Program-made: the position numbers and the translations under genes
Origin: JASSUD01 sp031963225
GTDB taxonomy: Bacteria; Pseudomonadota; Gammaproteobacteria; Burkholderiales; Burkholderiaceae
NCBI GenBank assembly: GCA_031963225.1
Contig: JASSUD010000001.1
Location: 1 to 64,000, forward strand
DNA: 64,000 nucleotides
Direction: 5' to 3'
Shown here: positions 8,970 through 17,962 of the stretch, piece after piece
Layout: each line of letters opens with the position of its first letter
Numbering within the stretch: the first letter of the stretch is position 1
The notes under the pieces: model-generated
Told to the model about the DNA's origin: nothing
Databases searched by the model: none
The model's input: the letters and a program-made list of their open reading frames with translations, nothing else

Positions 8970-9839
8970 ATGTCTTTTCTTCTTTCTTTAAATCAGGCCT
9001 GGCAGCGCACGAATTCGCTTTTATGCGTGGGGTTAGACCCTGAGCCTGCCCGTTTTCCTGCCCATTTGGCTGGACACAAAGACGCTTTTTTTGAATTTTG
9101 TCGCGCGATTATCGATGCCACAGCGCCTTACGTCTGCGCCTTTAAACCACAAATTGCCTATTTTGCAGCACATCGCGCAGAAGAAGCATTAGAACAATTA
9201 ATCGAATACATTCACACCCACCATCCAGGCCTGCTCGTTATTTTGGATGCAAAGCGGGGTGATATTGGCTCTACTGCACAGTGCTATGCCCGTGAAGCAT
9301 TTGAACGCTATCGCGCAGATGCCTTGACCGTTAACCCTTACATGGGCCTAGATTCGATTGAGCCCTATCTAGAATATGAAGATAAAGGGGTCATTTTATT
9401 ATGCCGCACCTCTAACCCTGGTGGCTCCGACCTTCAAAATCTAACTATACAAACCACTATAAACGGTTCACCAGCAGAGCAACCACTCTACCAATATGTA
9501 GCCCACCTAGCCTCCCAAAAATGGAACCAAAAAGGGCAGATTGGCCTAGTAGTAGGCGCCACCTTCCCTAAAGAAATTGCTGCTGTACGCCATATAGTAG
9601 GAGAGATGCCCTTACTCATTCCTGGTATTGGAGCCCAAGGAGGCGATCTAAGCGCCACCGTCCAGGCCGGCCGCAACGCAGCAGGAACAGGCATGCTCAT
9701 CAACACCTCACGCGCCGTACTCTATGCCAGCGCCAAAGAAGATTTCGCACAAGCCGCAGCAGATACTGCACGTAATATGCAGCTAGCAATTAATACAGAA
9801 CTACTGCAAACCAGCAAAGTTTTTTCTTATTCGTTTTAA
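8970..9839 (+). CDS. pyrF: Orotidine 5'-phosphate decarboxylase
   Basis: PyrF catalyses the last step of UMP synthesis. I chose the ATG at 8970, behind a GGGGG ribosome-binding site at 8961-8965; a start at 8928 would add 14 residues with no site. The protein (289 aa) has CVGLDPEPARFP at the N-terminus, the catalytic DAKRGDIGSTA motif, NPYMGLDSIEPYLE and the phosphate-binding LLIPGIGAQGGDL. This is the longer type II form of the enzyme found in many betaproteobacteria and mycobacteria. It follows queF with a 69-bp gap; co-transcription is possible. Confidence 0.96.
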   Translation: MSFLLSLNQAWQRTNSLLCVGLDPEPARFPAHLAGHKDAFFEFCRAIIDATAPYVCAFKPQIAYFAAHRAEEALEQLIEYIHTHHPGLLVILDAKRGDIGSTAQCYAREAFERYRADALTVNPYMGLDSIEPYLEYEDKGVILLCRTSNPGGSDLQNLTIQTTINGSPAEQPLYQYVAHLASQKWNQKGQIGLVVGATFPKEIAAVRHIVGEMPLLIPGIGAQGGDLSATVQAGRNAAGTGMLINTSRAVLYASAKEDFAQAAADTARNMQLAINTELLQTSKVFSYSF

Positions 9840-9928
9840 CAAAAATCAGAAGTATTTAGGAAAGTAAAGTTAGTTACAGGCGCGGCAATTTTTTTCTGTA
9901 ATTAATACCTGATTCCGGAGTGTCTACG

Positions 9929-12547
9929 ATGGTATCTCCTATTTCGAATGCCCCTATTCAGTCTGTTCAGACTGCGCAAAAAGCTTCAACTTCTCCATTA
10001 GTTTCACTCCCTGTCGAAATACAACTAGAAGTGCTAGATCGGCTGCATCCCTTAGATCAGCGCTCTCTATTACAAGCATTAATTACACCGACTCTCAATA
10101 ATGGGTCCCCAGGCTCGTTTGTTCTCAAACTGTATTTGCTGCATTGCAGGGTTTTGCCAAAATATCGGCACGCTCTAGTGAGCTCAGATACTGGCTTGCT
10201 AGCCTATGCATCAAATCAATTGCAAATGTTAGGAGAAGCTGGGGAGCTCGATCAAATTGTAGAGAAATATGCATTTTTTAAGCTGCTCTACCTTCTTAAT
10301 AATTCATTCATATTTGAATTTTTAAGAAAAACAGTCCAACAAAATCTAGGGTTACAGCAAAAGCTATTAGATTGGGTCAAGCGCTCGGAAAAGGAAGAGG
10401 TGCAAGCTATAGCTTCGAGGGCACTGACTTTTTTGGTGCAAAGTGGTGTCCAGCTTAATGGAGCTAATTTAAGAGGAATACGAGTTCCCTATGCGGATTT
10501 GAGTGGGGGAATGTTCGATCATGCTCAGTTACAAGATGCAGACTTAACAGGAGTCCAACTTCAACAGGCATGGCTGCACCATGCGAATTTAAATGGCGCG
10601 CAGATGGCGGAAGTGCAGTTTGGTGAGTTGCCATTTCTCGAAGAAGATAACTTGGTGCGAGCCTGCGCCTATTCATCGCATGGAAAAACATGCGCAGTGG
10701 GTCTTTTGAATGGCCATATCAATGTATATGACACTTTGAACTGGCAAAAGATTCAGACCTTCGTTTGTGATGGCAGGTGGAGAAATTCCATCAAGAGCGT
10801 TGTGTTTTCACCCACAGGCGATCAGCTTGCCTGTGGTAGTGAAGACAATATAGTGCGTCTGTGGGATATGAAAACGGGAGTCCTTCTTCACGCCTTAACT
10901 GGCCATACAAAGGAAGTTCGAAGCGTTGCGTATTCACCCAGAGGCGATAAGATTGCTTCTGGTAGTGAGGACAATACGGTGTGTCTGTGGGATGCAAAAA
11001 GCGGCGTTCTTCTCCACACCTTAACTGGCCATACAGAGGAAGTTCAAAGTGTCGTGTTTTCGCCCACAGGTGATCAGCTTGCTTCTGGTAGTGAGGATAG
11101 GACAGTGTGTCTATGGGACGTAGAAATGGGTGCTCTCATCTCTACCTTAACAGGCTATGGTATTGGGTCTACTAGCGTGGTTTATTCGCCGAAAGGAGAT
11201 CAGATTGCGTTTGGCAGTGAAGGCAATACAGTTCGTCTGTGGGATTTAAAAACGAGTGCTCTTCTTCGTCTCTTAAAAGGCCATACTAACCACGTTACCG
11301 GCGTAGCGTACTCACCGAAAGGGGATCTGATTGCCTCTGGCAGCTTAGATAAGACAGTGTGTTTGTGGGATGCGAAAACCAGTGTTCTTCTCCGTATCTT
11401 AAGAGGCCACAGAAGCGCAGTTACCCGCGTCTTGTACTCGCCCAAAGGGGATCACATTGCCTCTATTGGCTACCTAGACAATAAAGTGCGCCTGTGGGAG
11501 GTGAAAGCCGATGCTTCCAGCCGCACCTTAAACGGCCAGACAAGTCTCATTTATAGTATCGCATCCTCGCTCAAAAGCGCTCCCTCGGAGAGAAGGGAGT
11601 CTACGGCGCTATATAGATGGAATTGGGACACCAGTTGTCACTTCTTTCTCAATACCCCAAGCTTTAGCGTGGATTCAGCTTATAGTCATGCGCGTTCACC
11701 CAAAGGCGATCAGATAGCTTCGGCTACGTGGGTCAATACAGTAGGTCTGCGAGACTTAAAAACCGGTGCTCCTATCCGCACCTTACAGGGCCATACAAGG
11801 CCAGTCTATAGCGTAGCATATTCGCCGAATGGCGATCAGCTTGCCTCTGGTAGTGATGATAATACAGTGCGTCTATGGGATGTAAAAATTGGTGATTGCC
11901 GCCATATCCTAAATGGCCATAGTAGTACGGTTAGTAGCTTGGCGTATTCACCTATAGGCGATCAGCTTGTTTCTGGTAGTCATGACTATACATTGCGTCT
12001 ATGGGACTGTGTAACCGGGGCTTGCCACCACATTCTAAGCGGCCATACAAGTTGGGTGACTAGCGTTGCGTATTCAACAGGCGACCAGCTTGCTTCCGGC
12101 AGTATAGATAATACAGTGCGCCTGTGGGATGTGAAAACTGGTGTTTGCCTCCATGTCTTAGAAGGGCATAGCGGTACGGTTAATAGTGTGGCGTTTTCAC
12201 CGAAAGGCGATCTAATTGCCTCTGGCAGTAATGACTATACCGTGCGTATATGGGACGTGGAGACAGGTTGCTGTAAATTGGTGTTGGAAGATCCAATACA
12301 GAGTGTGGCTGATGTCTGCTGGAGAGAGAAGGCCAATAGTCTTTATTTAGCAGTTGGGAGTGAAGATAAATCCGTACGCCTGCTGCGCGTGATAAAAGAG
12401 GGATCGGAGTATTGGATGTTTCTGTGCTCGAGTACAGCACAAAAGGCTCTTACCGTGAGGAATGCTTTAATCGAAGGGGTAAAAGGCTTAAGCGAAGAAA
12501 ATGAGCGATTGTTAAAGCAACGCCAGGCAATATTGCTAAGAGCTTGA
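9929..12547 (+). CDS. Pentapeptide/WD40 protein with 14 blades and an F-box-like N-terminus
   Basis: The ATG at 9929 has GGAG 8 bases upstream; the GTG at 9920 overlaps that site and is less likely. The product has about 872 residues. Residues 25-60 (LVSLPVEIQLEVLDRL and following) resemble an F-box helix, tentatively. Residues 175-230 form pentapeptide repeats (LNGANLRGI, LSGGMFDHA, LQDADLTGV). From about residue 245 I count 14 WD40 units of about 42 residues with the VAYSPKGDxIASGSxDNTVRLWD pattern; the eighth and ninth are degenerate. Fourteen blades would make two seven-bladed propellers. The end is a short coiled coil (LSEENERLLKQRQ). The pentapeptide-to-propeller join closely resembles that in the NACHT protein at 24683. 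Such proteins act as scaffolds; export to a host is inference. Confidence 0.9.
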   Translation: MVSPISNAPIQSVQTAQKASTSPLVSLPVEIQLEVLDRLHPLDQRSLLQALITPTLNNGSPGSFVLKLYLLHCRVLPKYRHALVSSDTGLLAYASNQLQMLGEAGELDQIVEKYAFFKLLYLLNNSFIFEFLRKTVQQNLGLQQKLLDWVKRSEKEEVQAIASRALTFLVQSGVQLNGANLRGIRVPYADLSGGMFDHAQLQDADLTGVQLQQAWLHHANLNGAQMAEVQFGELPFLEEDNLVRACAYSSHGKTCAVGLLNGHINVYDTLNWQKIQTFVCDGRWRNSIKSVVFSPTGDQLACGSEDNIVRLWDMKTGVLLHALTGHTKEVRSVAYSPRGDKIASGSEDNTVCLWDAKSGVLLHTLTGHTEEVQSVVFSPTGDQLASGSEDRTVCLWDVEMGALISTLTGYGIGSTSVVYSPKGDQIAFGSEGNTVRLWDLKTSALLRLLKGHTNHVTGVAYSPKGDLIASGSLDKTVCLWDAKTSVLLRILRGHRSAVTRVLYSPKGDHIASIGYLDNKVRLWEVKADASSRTLNGQTSLIYSIASSLKSAPSERRESTALYRWNWDTSCHFFLNTPSFSVDSAYSHARSPKGDQIASATWVNTVGLRDLKTGAPIRTLQGHTRPVYSVAYSPNGDQLASGSDDNTVRLWDVKIGDCRHILNGHSSTVSSLAYSPIGDQLVSGSHDYTLRLWDCVTGACHHILSGHTSWVTSVAYSTGDQLASGSIDNTVRLWDVKTGVCLHVLEGHSGTVNSVAFSPKGDLIASGSNDYTVRIWDVETGCCKLVLEDPIQSVADVCWREKANSLYLAVGSEDKSVRLLRVIKEGSEYWMFLCSSTAQKALTVRNALIEGVKGLSEENERLLKQRQAILLRA

Positions 12548-12759
12548 CTGGATAAGCGCAAGCTAAAAATCCCCACCTAATAGCACCATCCCAAAAAGTA
12601 TATCTAATGCGCGCATAAAAAAACGTAGCACATATGCTGCATAAATTAAAAGCAAAATATAAGGTCTTTACTTGTCTTTTATATAAGAATTATCTCTATA
12701 GAGTAATGGGTTTTTGATTAGATGACGCATCCAGGATCGCATTCCTGAAGGACATCGAC

Positions 12760-13246
12760 ATGCCCGTCCAAGCCTTGCCTCCCTCGAATAGACCACACAG
12801 CAGTATTCAACCTCGACCCCTTTTGTCTAGGGCAAAAGGGGTCGAAAGCACCACAAAACAAAGCGCTACACTGCAAGACCTACCTAATGAACTACTCTTA
12901 TGCTGGGTACAAAATCAAATTCGACTAATTGGAAAGGATGATATCCTGCGCACATGGAAAGTCATTCTTGAAGAGAATGTATTCCAACTTCAATTAGTAC
13001 ACAGCGCATCACAAATTACTTTAGAGCATTGAAAATGCTTCTATAGAAGGAGTAGAAGGGTTGCCTTGGAAATATACTAATCAGTTCCGGCTGGCTAATC
13101 CGCAAGCAGAGAATAGGCGACTAGAGCTAGAAAAAAGGCAATTAGAAGCAGCAAGAAGGCAGTTAGACGCAGACAAAAGGCAGCTAGATGATGCAATGCA
13201 TTTAGCCTTATTAGCAGATGAGTCACTTCTAACAGGTTATGTATAA
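12760..13246 (+). pseudogene. Decayed F-box gene, paralogue of the gene at 13768
   Basis: The first 130 bases match the start of the intact gene at 13768: the same MPVQALPPSNRP opening, the S-A-T-L-x-D-L-P-N-E-L-L F-box start and the same upstream region. After the F-box start the sequence diverges, and a stop occurs at 13030-13032. A second frame shifted by one base continues from 13031 to 13246 with a coiled-coil tail (LELEKRQLEAARRQLDADKR). That tail, with its E-N-A-S-I-E-G-V-E-G-L entry, resembles the end of the WD40 protein at 9929 (R-N-A-L-I-E-G-V-K-G-L). The locus therefore looks like an internally deleted, frameshifted chimera of the two neighbouring gene types. Confidence 0.75.
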
Positions 13247-13297
13247 ATCCCTGCTTATCGCAAGCTTGTACTTAAACCTCATACCTTTACGATAGTG

Positions 13298-13563
13298 GTA
13301 GGTTGGTGGTGAGGCACGAACCCCAACATGCATACCACCAACCTGTAATCATCGCTTTTGGCGCTCTGTATGCAGGTTTTAAAATGATATTGGTATGCAT
13401 GTTGGGGTTCGTGCCCATGCGCGCTAACTTAAGCCAAAGACCAGAATATATTGTCGCTAAACTGTACAAAAAGTTAAGCGAAAAAAGGGGATTTTTTCCA
13501 TGAACAGGCTATCTTTTGGCTTAAGTTAGCGCGCATGGGGTTCGTGCCTCACCACCAACCTAC
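13298..13563. repeat. BIME-like pair of inverted REP units, right unit split by a MITE
   Basis: A forward REP (13298-13337, GTAGGTTGGTGGTGAGGCAC start) and a reverse REP (13392-13413 plus 13540-13563) face each other across a 54-base spacer containing GCAGGTTTTAAAA. The reverse unit is interrupted by the 126-bp MITE described separately. The GTAG foot and hairpin are the hallmark of REP sequences mobilised by RAYT transposases. Confidence 0.85.
13414..13539 (+). mobile_element. 126-bp MITE, copy 1, with 7-bp target duplication
   Basis: The element begins CCCATGCGCGCTAACTTAAG and ends with its near-perfect inverted copy (about 26 bp, one indel). It is flanked by GTTCGTG at 13407-13413 and 13540-13546, which is the reverse complement of the REP loop sequence CACGAAC. 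There is no coding capacity. It is nearly identical to copies at 24163 and 34878 and has the same length. Confidence 0.9.
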
Positions 13564-13671
13564 GCCTTATTTGAAGATACATGGCTGGGTCAGCCCTCTC
13601 TCCTGCACAATCGCAAGCTAAAAATCCCCCCTTCCCTAATAGTCCACCCCCAAAAAGCGGAATATAAGGTC

Positions 13672-13707
13672 TTTACTTGTCTTTCAGATAAGAATTATCT
13701 CTATAAA
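13672..13707 (+). promoter_or_regulatory. Putative promoter/operator of the F-box gene
   Basis: A perfect inverted repeat AGATAA-GAA-TTATCT (13686-13700) lies between a TTGTCT box (13677-13682) and TATAAA (13702-13707), 19 bases apart; TTTACT (13672) with TATCTC (13696) is an alternative pair. The same block, with one arm degraded, precedes the decayed paralogue at about 12665-12700. The conservation shows the region was duplicated with the gene; an operator role is inference. Confidence 0.4.
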
Positions 13708-13767
13708 GTAACGAGTTTTTTGAGTAAATGAAGTATCCTAAGGATCACATTCCTGAAGGACATCGAT

Positions 13768-16269
13768 ATGCCAGTCCAAGCCTTACCTCCTTCCAATAGA
13801 CCACAGAGCAGCATTCAGCCCCTAGCATCTGTGCCTGCGGCACAAGTGCTAGAAAGTCCCGCAAAACAAAGCGCTACGCTGAAAGACCTACCTAATGAAC
13901 TACTCATAAATATTTTCGAGCGCTGCTTGCCTAAAGATATGTGTAATTTTTCATTAGTAAGCACTTTTTTTAGGCAGCTCTATTACAGCGCACTGCATAC
14001 GCTTTTTCAGCCGCGTACTGGTGAGAGTGGAGAAGAGATTGCGCAGTTTTTGGCGTCTAAAGAAGTGAAGCAGGTGCTTTTTGACACAAGGGCTTCCTCT
14101 TCCCAAGGCATGGAAAGCACTACCGCCCAATTGGATAGCTATGGTTCGATTCAAAAAATATTTAGCCATATCCGTCAAAAGCAAATTTGTAGAGGCGACT
14201 TATTTAATACAGTGAAATTACTACTAGATTGTAATGCTCCACATACTGATCGAACCATACAGCGCTTTATAGATATCGGACTCGTCAAGCTCGAGACGCC
14301 GTATAGCCCAAAATTTGTGGAAATTTTAGATGCTCATACTAAAGAGATAAATCCATCTACTCTTCTTGAAAAAGAGCAATGGGACTTTATTATTAACTAT
14401 CTATCTGAATATCTTTCTCAACCACAAAATATTGATATAAGAAGCTTTTTAAGCATTCCTTATGTTTTTTGTGACATAGAAATAGGTATGGTTTATTATC
14501 TTTGTAGTATAAATGATATGTTGTCTGCCCTTCTGCAGATCATGCTTCAAAGTAATATGTATTTATATAAGCGCCCTCAGCGATTCGAATTTTGCCCTAT
14601 ATACCAGGCTGTTTTAAATAGGGATGTATATTGGTTGAAATATTTTGTTGAAGCTGGTTTGAAAATTTATGAACCATATGGATTAAAAAATTATATTAAT
14701 TTGGCATTTTATATAGTAAATGAAGGGCACCTAGATATATTAAAACTTTTTATTCAGGCTGGATTAAATAAAAATGTATCGCATCGAATCCACGGGAATT
14801 TGCTGAATTTTGCGCTGAAGCAGCACCATCTTCCAATAGCAGAATTTTTGATAGAGTCTGGAGTGGATCTACATATAAAAGATAAAGATGGAAATACGCT
14901 GTTGCACATAGTATTGGAAGAATATGAGGGCAATTGCAACGAAGTGATAAAACTTTTGGTTGCTAGTGCACAATGGCATGCCAATTATTCCAATATAAAA
15001 AATAGAAAAGGAAATACTCCGTTAGCGATCTGTGCACTAGAAAAGAAAAATCTTTCTGGAACGCTCACATTATTAAATCATGGTGCCAGCATAAATATAA
15101 GCGATTTTTCTGGAAAAAGTTTGCTGCATAAAGTAATTGAAAAAGGAGGTCCTCTTATAACGCAGGTTTTTTTAAATAAATATATCTATCCAGATATTCT
15201 GCTTGAGGAACCAGAGCCTTCTCCTTATTATTGGAATAAAAAAACCAGTTTCTTGAAAGAAAAGGCTATATGTCATGCTGTGAAAACAGAAGATTTTAAT
15301 ACCATTAAAATTTTATTAGATAACGGAGTGGATATATACATAAAAAATGATGCTGGAAAAGTAATTTTCCACCATTGCCTGACAAAAGGCGCTTCTCCGA
15401 TTGCGGAAATTTTTCTGTATAAATACGTGTATCCATACATGCCACTTGAAAATCACATATATACCCATTCCAGTAAAAATAAATTTAACTGGCTTTTGCA
15501 GAGAGCACTGCATATAGCCATAGGAAATGACCATGTCGTTACAGCAAAAATTTTACTTGAAAATGGCGCAAAAGTAGGAGGGTATCATAATGAAAACGAA
15601 GAAATACTTCCTTATGTGCTGCAAAAAAACACACCTTCTATATTGAAGATATGCCTTCAACAGTATATAAAACAAAATAGCGCCTCCGTGTCATCTTCTC
15701 ATAAAAATCTTGGTGAAGATAATTTGAATAGCCTTTTAGGTTATGCGCTATATAGTGCAGTAGAAAAGGAAGATATACCAGCAGTAAATGCTTTATTAAA
15801 TTACGGTACAAGTGTATATATACAGAATGATGATGGTGAGATTTTATTAAATAAAATTATAAAAGAAGGTTTGCCCTCTTTAGTAGAGGTATTTCTAAAA
15901 AAATATATACATCCATCTATGAAATCTACCAAAGATAGTCTTGCTTCTCTGGATAGGATGACACTGGTGCTCCGCGCACTGCACTATGCAGTAAAAAATG
16001 CGGATGTAGGTACAATGCATTTGTTATTAGAAAAGCAAGCGCATTGTTTTGACGCTTCCTATCTCTTTGCCATGGTAAAAACAGCCATACAAAATGGGCA
16101 AAGACAAATAGCCATGCACCTTTCCCATGCAGTAGCGCTTAAGTTAGTACCTGAATGGCTAACTTGGTTTTTGATAACTCCTATATTATTTTTTGCTTAT
16201 CTGCGGGCGATCTTCAGTCTTGAAAAATCGCATCCTGATTGCAATAATACCCGGCCCAAATCTACGTGA
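13768..16269 (+). CDS. F-box/ankyrin-repeat protein with a C-terminal membrane segment
   Basis: The ATG at 13768 follows AAGGA 8 bases upstream. Residues 38-80 fit a eukaryotic F-box (LKDLPNELLINIFERCLPKD, then FSLVSTFFRQLYYSA). F-boxes recruit Skp1 and so the SCF ubiquitin ligase in eukaryotes; bacteria lack that pathway, so the domain makes sense only in a eukaryotic host. Ankyrin-type repeats follow from about residue 290 (HLPIAEFLIESGVDLHIKDK, DGNTLLHIVLEEY, KGNTPLAICALEKK, FNTIKILLDNGVDIYIKND) to about 780. A hydrophobic stretch (WLTWFLITPILFFAYLRAIF) near residues 797-816 could anchor it in a membrane. The AT-rich composition differs from nearby core genes. F-box plus ankyrin is the layout of Legionella AnkB-like effectors. 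Confidence 0.88.
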   Translation: MPVQALPPSNRPQSSIQPLASVPAAQVLESPAKQSATLKDLPNELLINIFERCLPKDMCNFSLVSTFFRQLYYSALHTLFQPRTGESGEEIAQFLASKEVKQVLFDTRASSSQGMESTTAQLDSYGSIQKIFSHIRQKQICRGDLFNTVKLLLDCNAPHTDRTIQRFIDIGLVKLETPYSPKFVEILDAHTKEINPSTLLEKEQWDFIINYLSEYLSQPQNIDIRSFLSIPYVFCDIEIGMVYYLCSINDMLSALLQIMLQSNMYLYKRPQRFEFCPIYQAVLNRDVYWLKYFVEAGLKIYEPYGLKNYINLAFYIVNEGHLDILKLFIQAGLNKNVSHRIHGNLLNFALKQHHLPIAEFLIESGVDLHIKDKDGNTLLHIVLEEYEGNCNEVIKLLVASAQWHANYSNIKNRKGNTPLAICALEKKNLSGTLTLLNHGASINISDFSGKSLLHKVIEKGGPLITQVFLNKYIYPDILLEEPEPSPYYWNKKTSFLKEKAICHAVKTEDFNTIKILLDNGVDIYIKNDAGKVIFHHCLTKGASPIAEIFLYKYVYPYMPLENHIYTHSSKNKFNWLLQRALHIAIGNDHVVTAKILLENGAKVGGYHNENEEILPYVLQKNTPSILKICLQQYIKQNSASVSSSHKNLGEDNLNSLLGYALYSAVEKEDIPAVNALLNYGTSVYIQNDDGEILLNKIIKEGLPSLVEVFLKKYIHPSMKSTKDSLASLDRMTLVLRALHYAVKNADVGTMHLLLEKQAHCFDASYLFAMVKTAIQNGQRQIAMHLSHAVALKLVPEWLTWFLITPILFFAYLRAIFSLEKSHPDCNNTRPKST

Positions 16270-16322
16270 TGAAGGGAGAATTATGGTAAAAAAATAGCGT
16301 ATCTAGCGCAAAAAATATACAG

Positions 16323-17069
16323 ATGAATATATCAATAAACCCTTTTCAAGCCCCTTCCATTCCTAGGCGCCCATCGTATGGCGCTATGGAGAGCACGGAT
16401 ATCGCTATCCCCATGTCTGACCTGGATGAAGTGCGCCATCCTTTACTTTTTGAAGCGCAAACACAATTGCGAGCGTTATTAGAAGATGATAAATCCCTGC
16501 CTGCATGGATGTACGCACTAGAAAAAGTGCCTGGATATATAAGATGGAGCTTATTTGCTGGAGCAGGGGTAAGTGCTATAGCAGGGGCAGGAATCGCATA
16601 TGGGGTTTTCCCTCTTATAGTAAATCCACTTATTCCGGTTATTAGCTCTATGCTTGTGGGTTTACTTGGAGCTTTTATTGCTATTACACAGGCGCGTGTA
16701 CAAGACCACAAATACAAAGAACAGAGTGAGAAAAATAGGGTGGTCAATGCTAGAGTCAGTGATATTTTTAAAAACTTTATCTCTGATCTAAGACTAGATG
16801 AGCTGGAAGAAGAGCAAGATAGAGAGCCGTTGATGTCTCAACGAGCAGCATCTGCTGCAATATCCGCCATTGCTGAATTAACCGTGCTAAAAGCGAGCAT
16901 ACCCCACTCCAATGCCTGGCTTTCACTGCATAATGATTTGTTTATAGCCCAAGCTGAAAACTTACTGGAAGATGCCACAGGCCCTGATAATCTCCAAAAA
17001 TTACAAAGAATAAATACCCTGCTAAAAAATAGTGCGTCAGATGGTCGGGTATTTAGAGAAATAGCTTAG
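16323..17069 (+). CDS. Unknown protein with two membrane helices
   Basis: The 248-residue product is not of a family I know. Residues about 78-125 contain two adjacent hydrophobic helices (LFAGAGVSAIAGAGIAYGVF and LIPVISSMLVGLLGAFIAIT) flanked by an acidic, Pro-rich N-terminus and a helical, charged C-terminal half (LDELEEEQDREPL). This cytosolic-tail, helical-hairpin, helical-tail layout recurs in other accessory genes of the window and is typical of membrane-inserted effectors or inclusion proteins, though nothing proves that here. Its stop overlaps the convergent aroE by 4 bases. No good ribosome-binding site is visible, so the start is uncertain. Confidence 0.6.
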   Translation: MNISINPFQAPSIPRRPSYGAMESTDIAIPMSDLDEVRHPLLFEAQTQLRALLEDDKSLPAWMYALEKVPGYIRWSLFAGAGVSAIAGAGIAYGVFPLIVNPLIPVISSMLVGLLGAFIAITQARVQDHKYKEQSEKNRVVNARVSDIFKNFISDLRLDELEEEQDREPLMSQRAASAAISAIAELTVLKASIPHSNAWLSLHNDLFIAQAENLLEDATGPDNLQKLQRINTLLKNSASDGRVFREIA

Positions 17070-17962
17070 GGTGTATCCTCAATTAATCTAGCTCGCAATG
17101 CGGCAAGAACAGGCTCTACGCTTGGGCGTACTCCGCGCCATATATAAAAAGACTCCGCAGCCTGTTCAACCAACATACCTAAACCATCAACAGCAATAGC
17201 CCCATTCTCTTTGGCTTGCTGCATAAAAGGGGTAAGTTGCGCGCCATACATCATGTCGTAAGCAAGGGTATGCGAAGGGCTCCAAGCAGAAGCATCTATT
17301 TCTAGTGTGCTGCCTTGCAAGCTCGCTGCACTGGCATTGATGATTACATCAAAAGCCATTAGCCTCGGGTCACTAGCCAAAAGAGATAAGCCATCTTCAG
17401 CCACATGCAATCTGCAGCCATAGCGCGCAGCATGTTCCGTAAAGTGCTCAACTAATTCTTTTGCGCGTGCGGTGGTGCGGTTAAGAACCCCTATATCTGA
17501 AGGGCTTGTTTCTATCAGCGCTGCCAGCGCTCCACGTGCAGCCCCGCCCGCTCCTAGTAGCAATAAACGCGCACCTCGAAGCGAGCGCTGCATATGCCGC
17601 TCCAAATCCCGTACCAACCCTACACCATCGGTGTTATCTCCATACCAACGTATTTTTGTCGGTATGCTTTGCTCTTCATCACGTTCTATACGCAAAGTAT
17701 TTACCGCACCTGCCAATAAAGCCCTAGGGGAAAGAACATTCGCCATCGCGTAAGCCTGCTGCTTAAACGGAAGCGTCACATTCAACCCTCGCCCCCCAAG
17801 CTCTGCATAAGCATTAGCCGTATCCAGAAAACCATCAAGCGGAGCAGGCAAACGCGTGTACTCCAATAGCTGCCCTGTTTGACGCGCAAATTCTGCGTGG
17901 ATCCATGGAGATTGGCTATGTGAAACAGGCTGCCCAATCACCGCGTAGCGGTCAATAATCAT
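17066..17962 (-). CDS. aroE: Shikimate dehydrogenase
   Basis: AroE reduces 3-dehydroshikimate to shikimate with NADPH in aromatic amino-acid synthesis. The substrate-binding VSHSQSPWIHAEFARQTG, catalytic lysine in NVTLPFKQQA, catalytic aspartate in GDNTDGVGLVRDLE and nucleotide-binding GAGGAARGALAAL are all present in order. The length (298 aa) is slightly above the usual 270-280. Its start overlaps the upstream hypothetical gene by 4 bases (ATGA arrangement), so translation may be coupled. Confidence 0.95.
   Translation of the reverse strand: MIIDRYAVIGQPVSHSQSPWIHAEFARQTGQLLEYTRLPAPLDGFLDTANAYAELGGRGLNVTLPFKQQAYAMANVLSPRALLAGAVNTLRIERDEEQSIPTKIRWYGDNTDGVGLVRDLERHMQRSLRGARLLLLGAGGAARGALAALIETSPSDIGVLNRTTARAKELVEHFTEHAARYGCRLHVAEDGLSLLASDPRLMAFDVIINASAASLQGSTLEIDASAWSPSHTLAYDMMYGAQLTPFMQQAKENGAIAVDGLGMLVEQAAESFYIWRGVRPSVEPVLAALRARLIEDTP

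Noticed and set aside
9920..9928. GTG start three codons before the ATG of the WD40 gene
   Set aside because: It overlaps the GGAG that serves the ATG at 9929.
13298..13563. CRISPR array
   Set aside because: Repeats are inverted pairs of a REP element, not regularly spaced direct repeats with unique spacers; no cas genes in the window.
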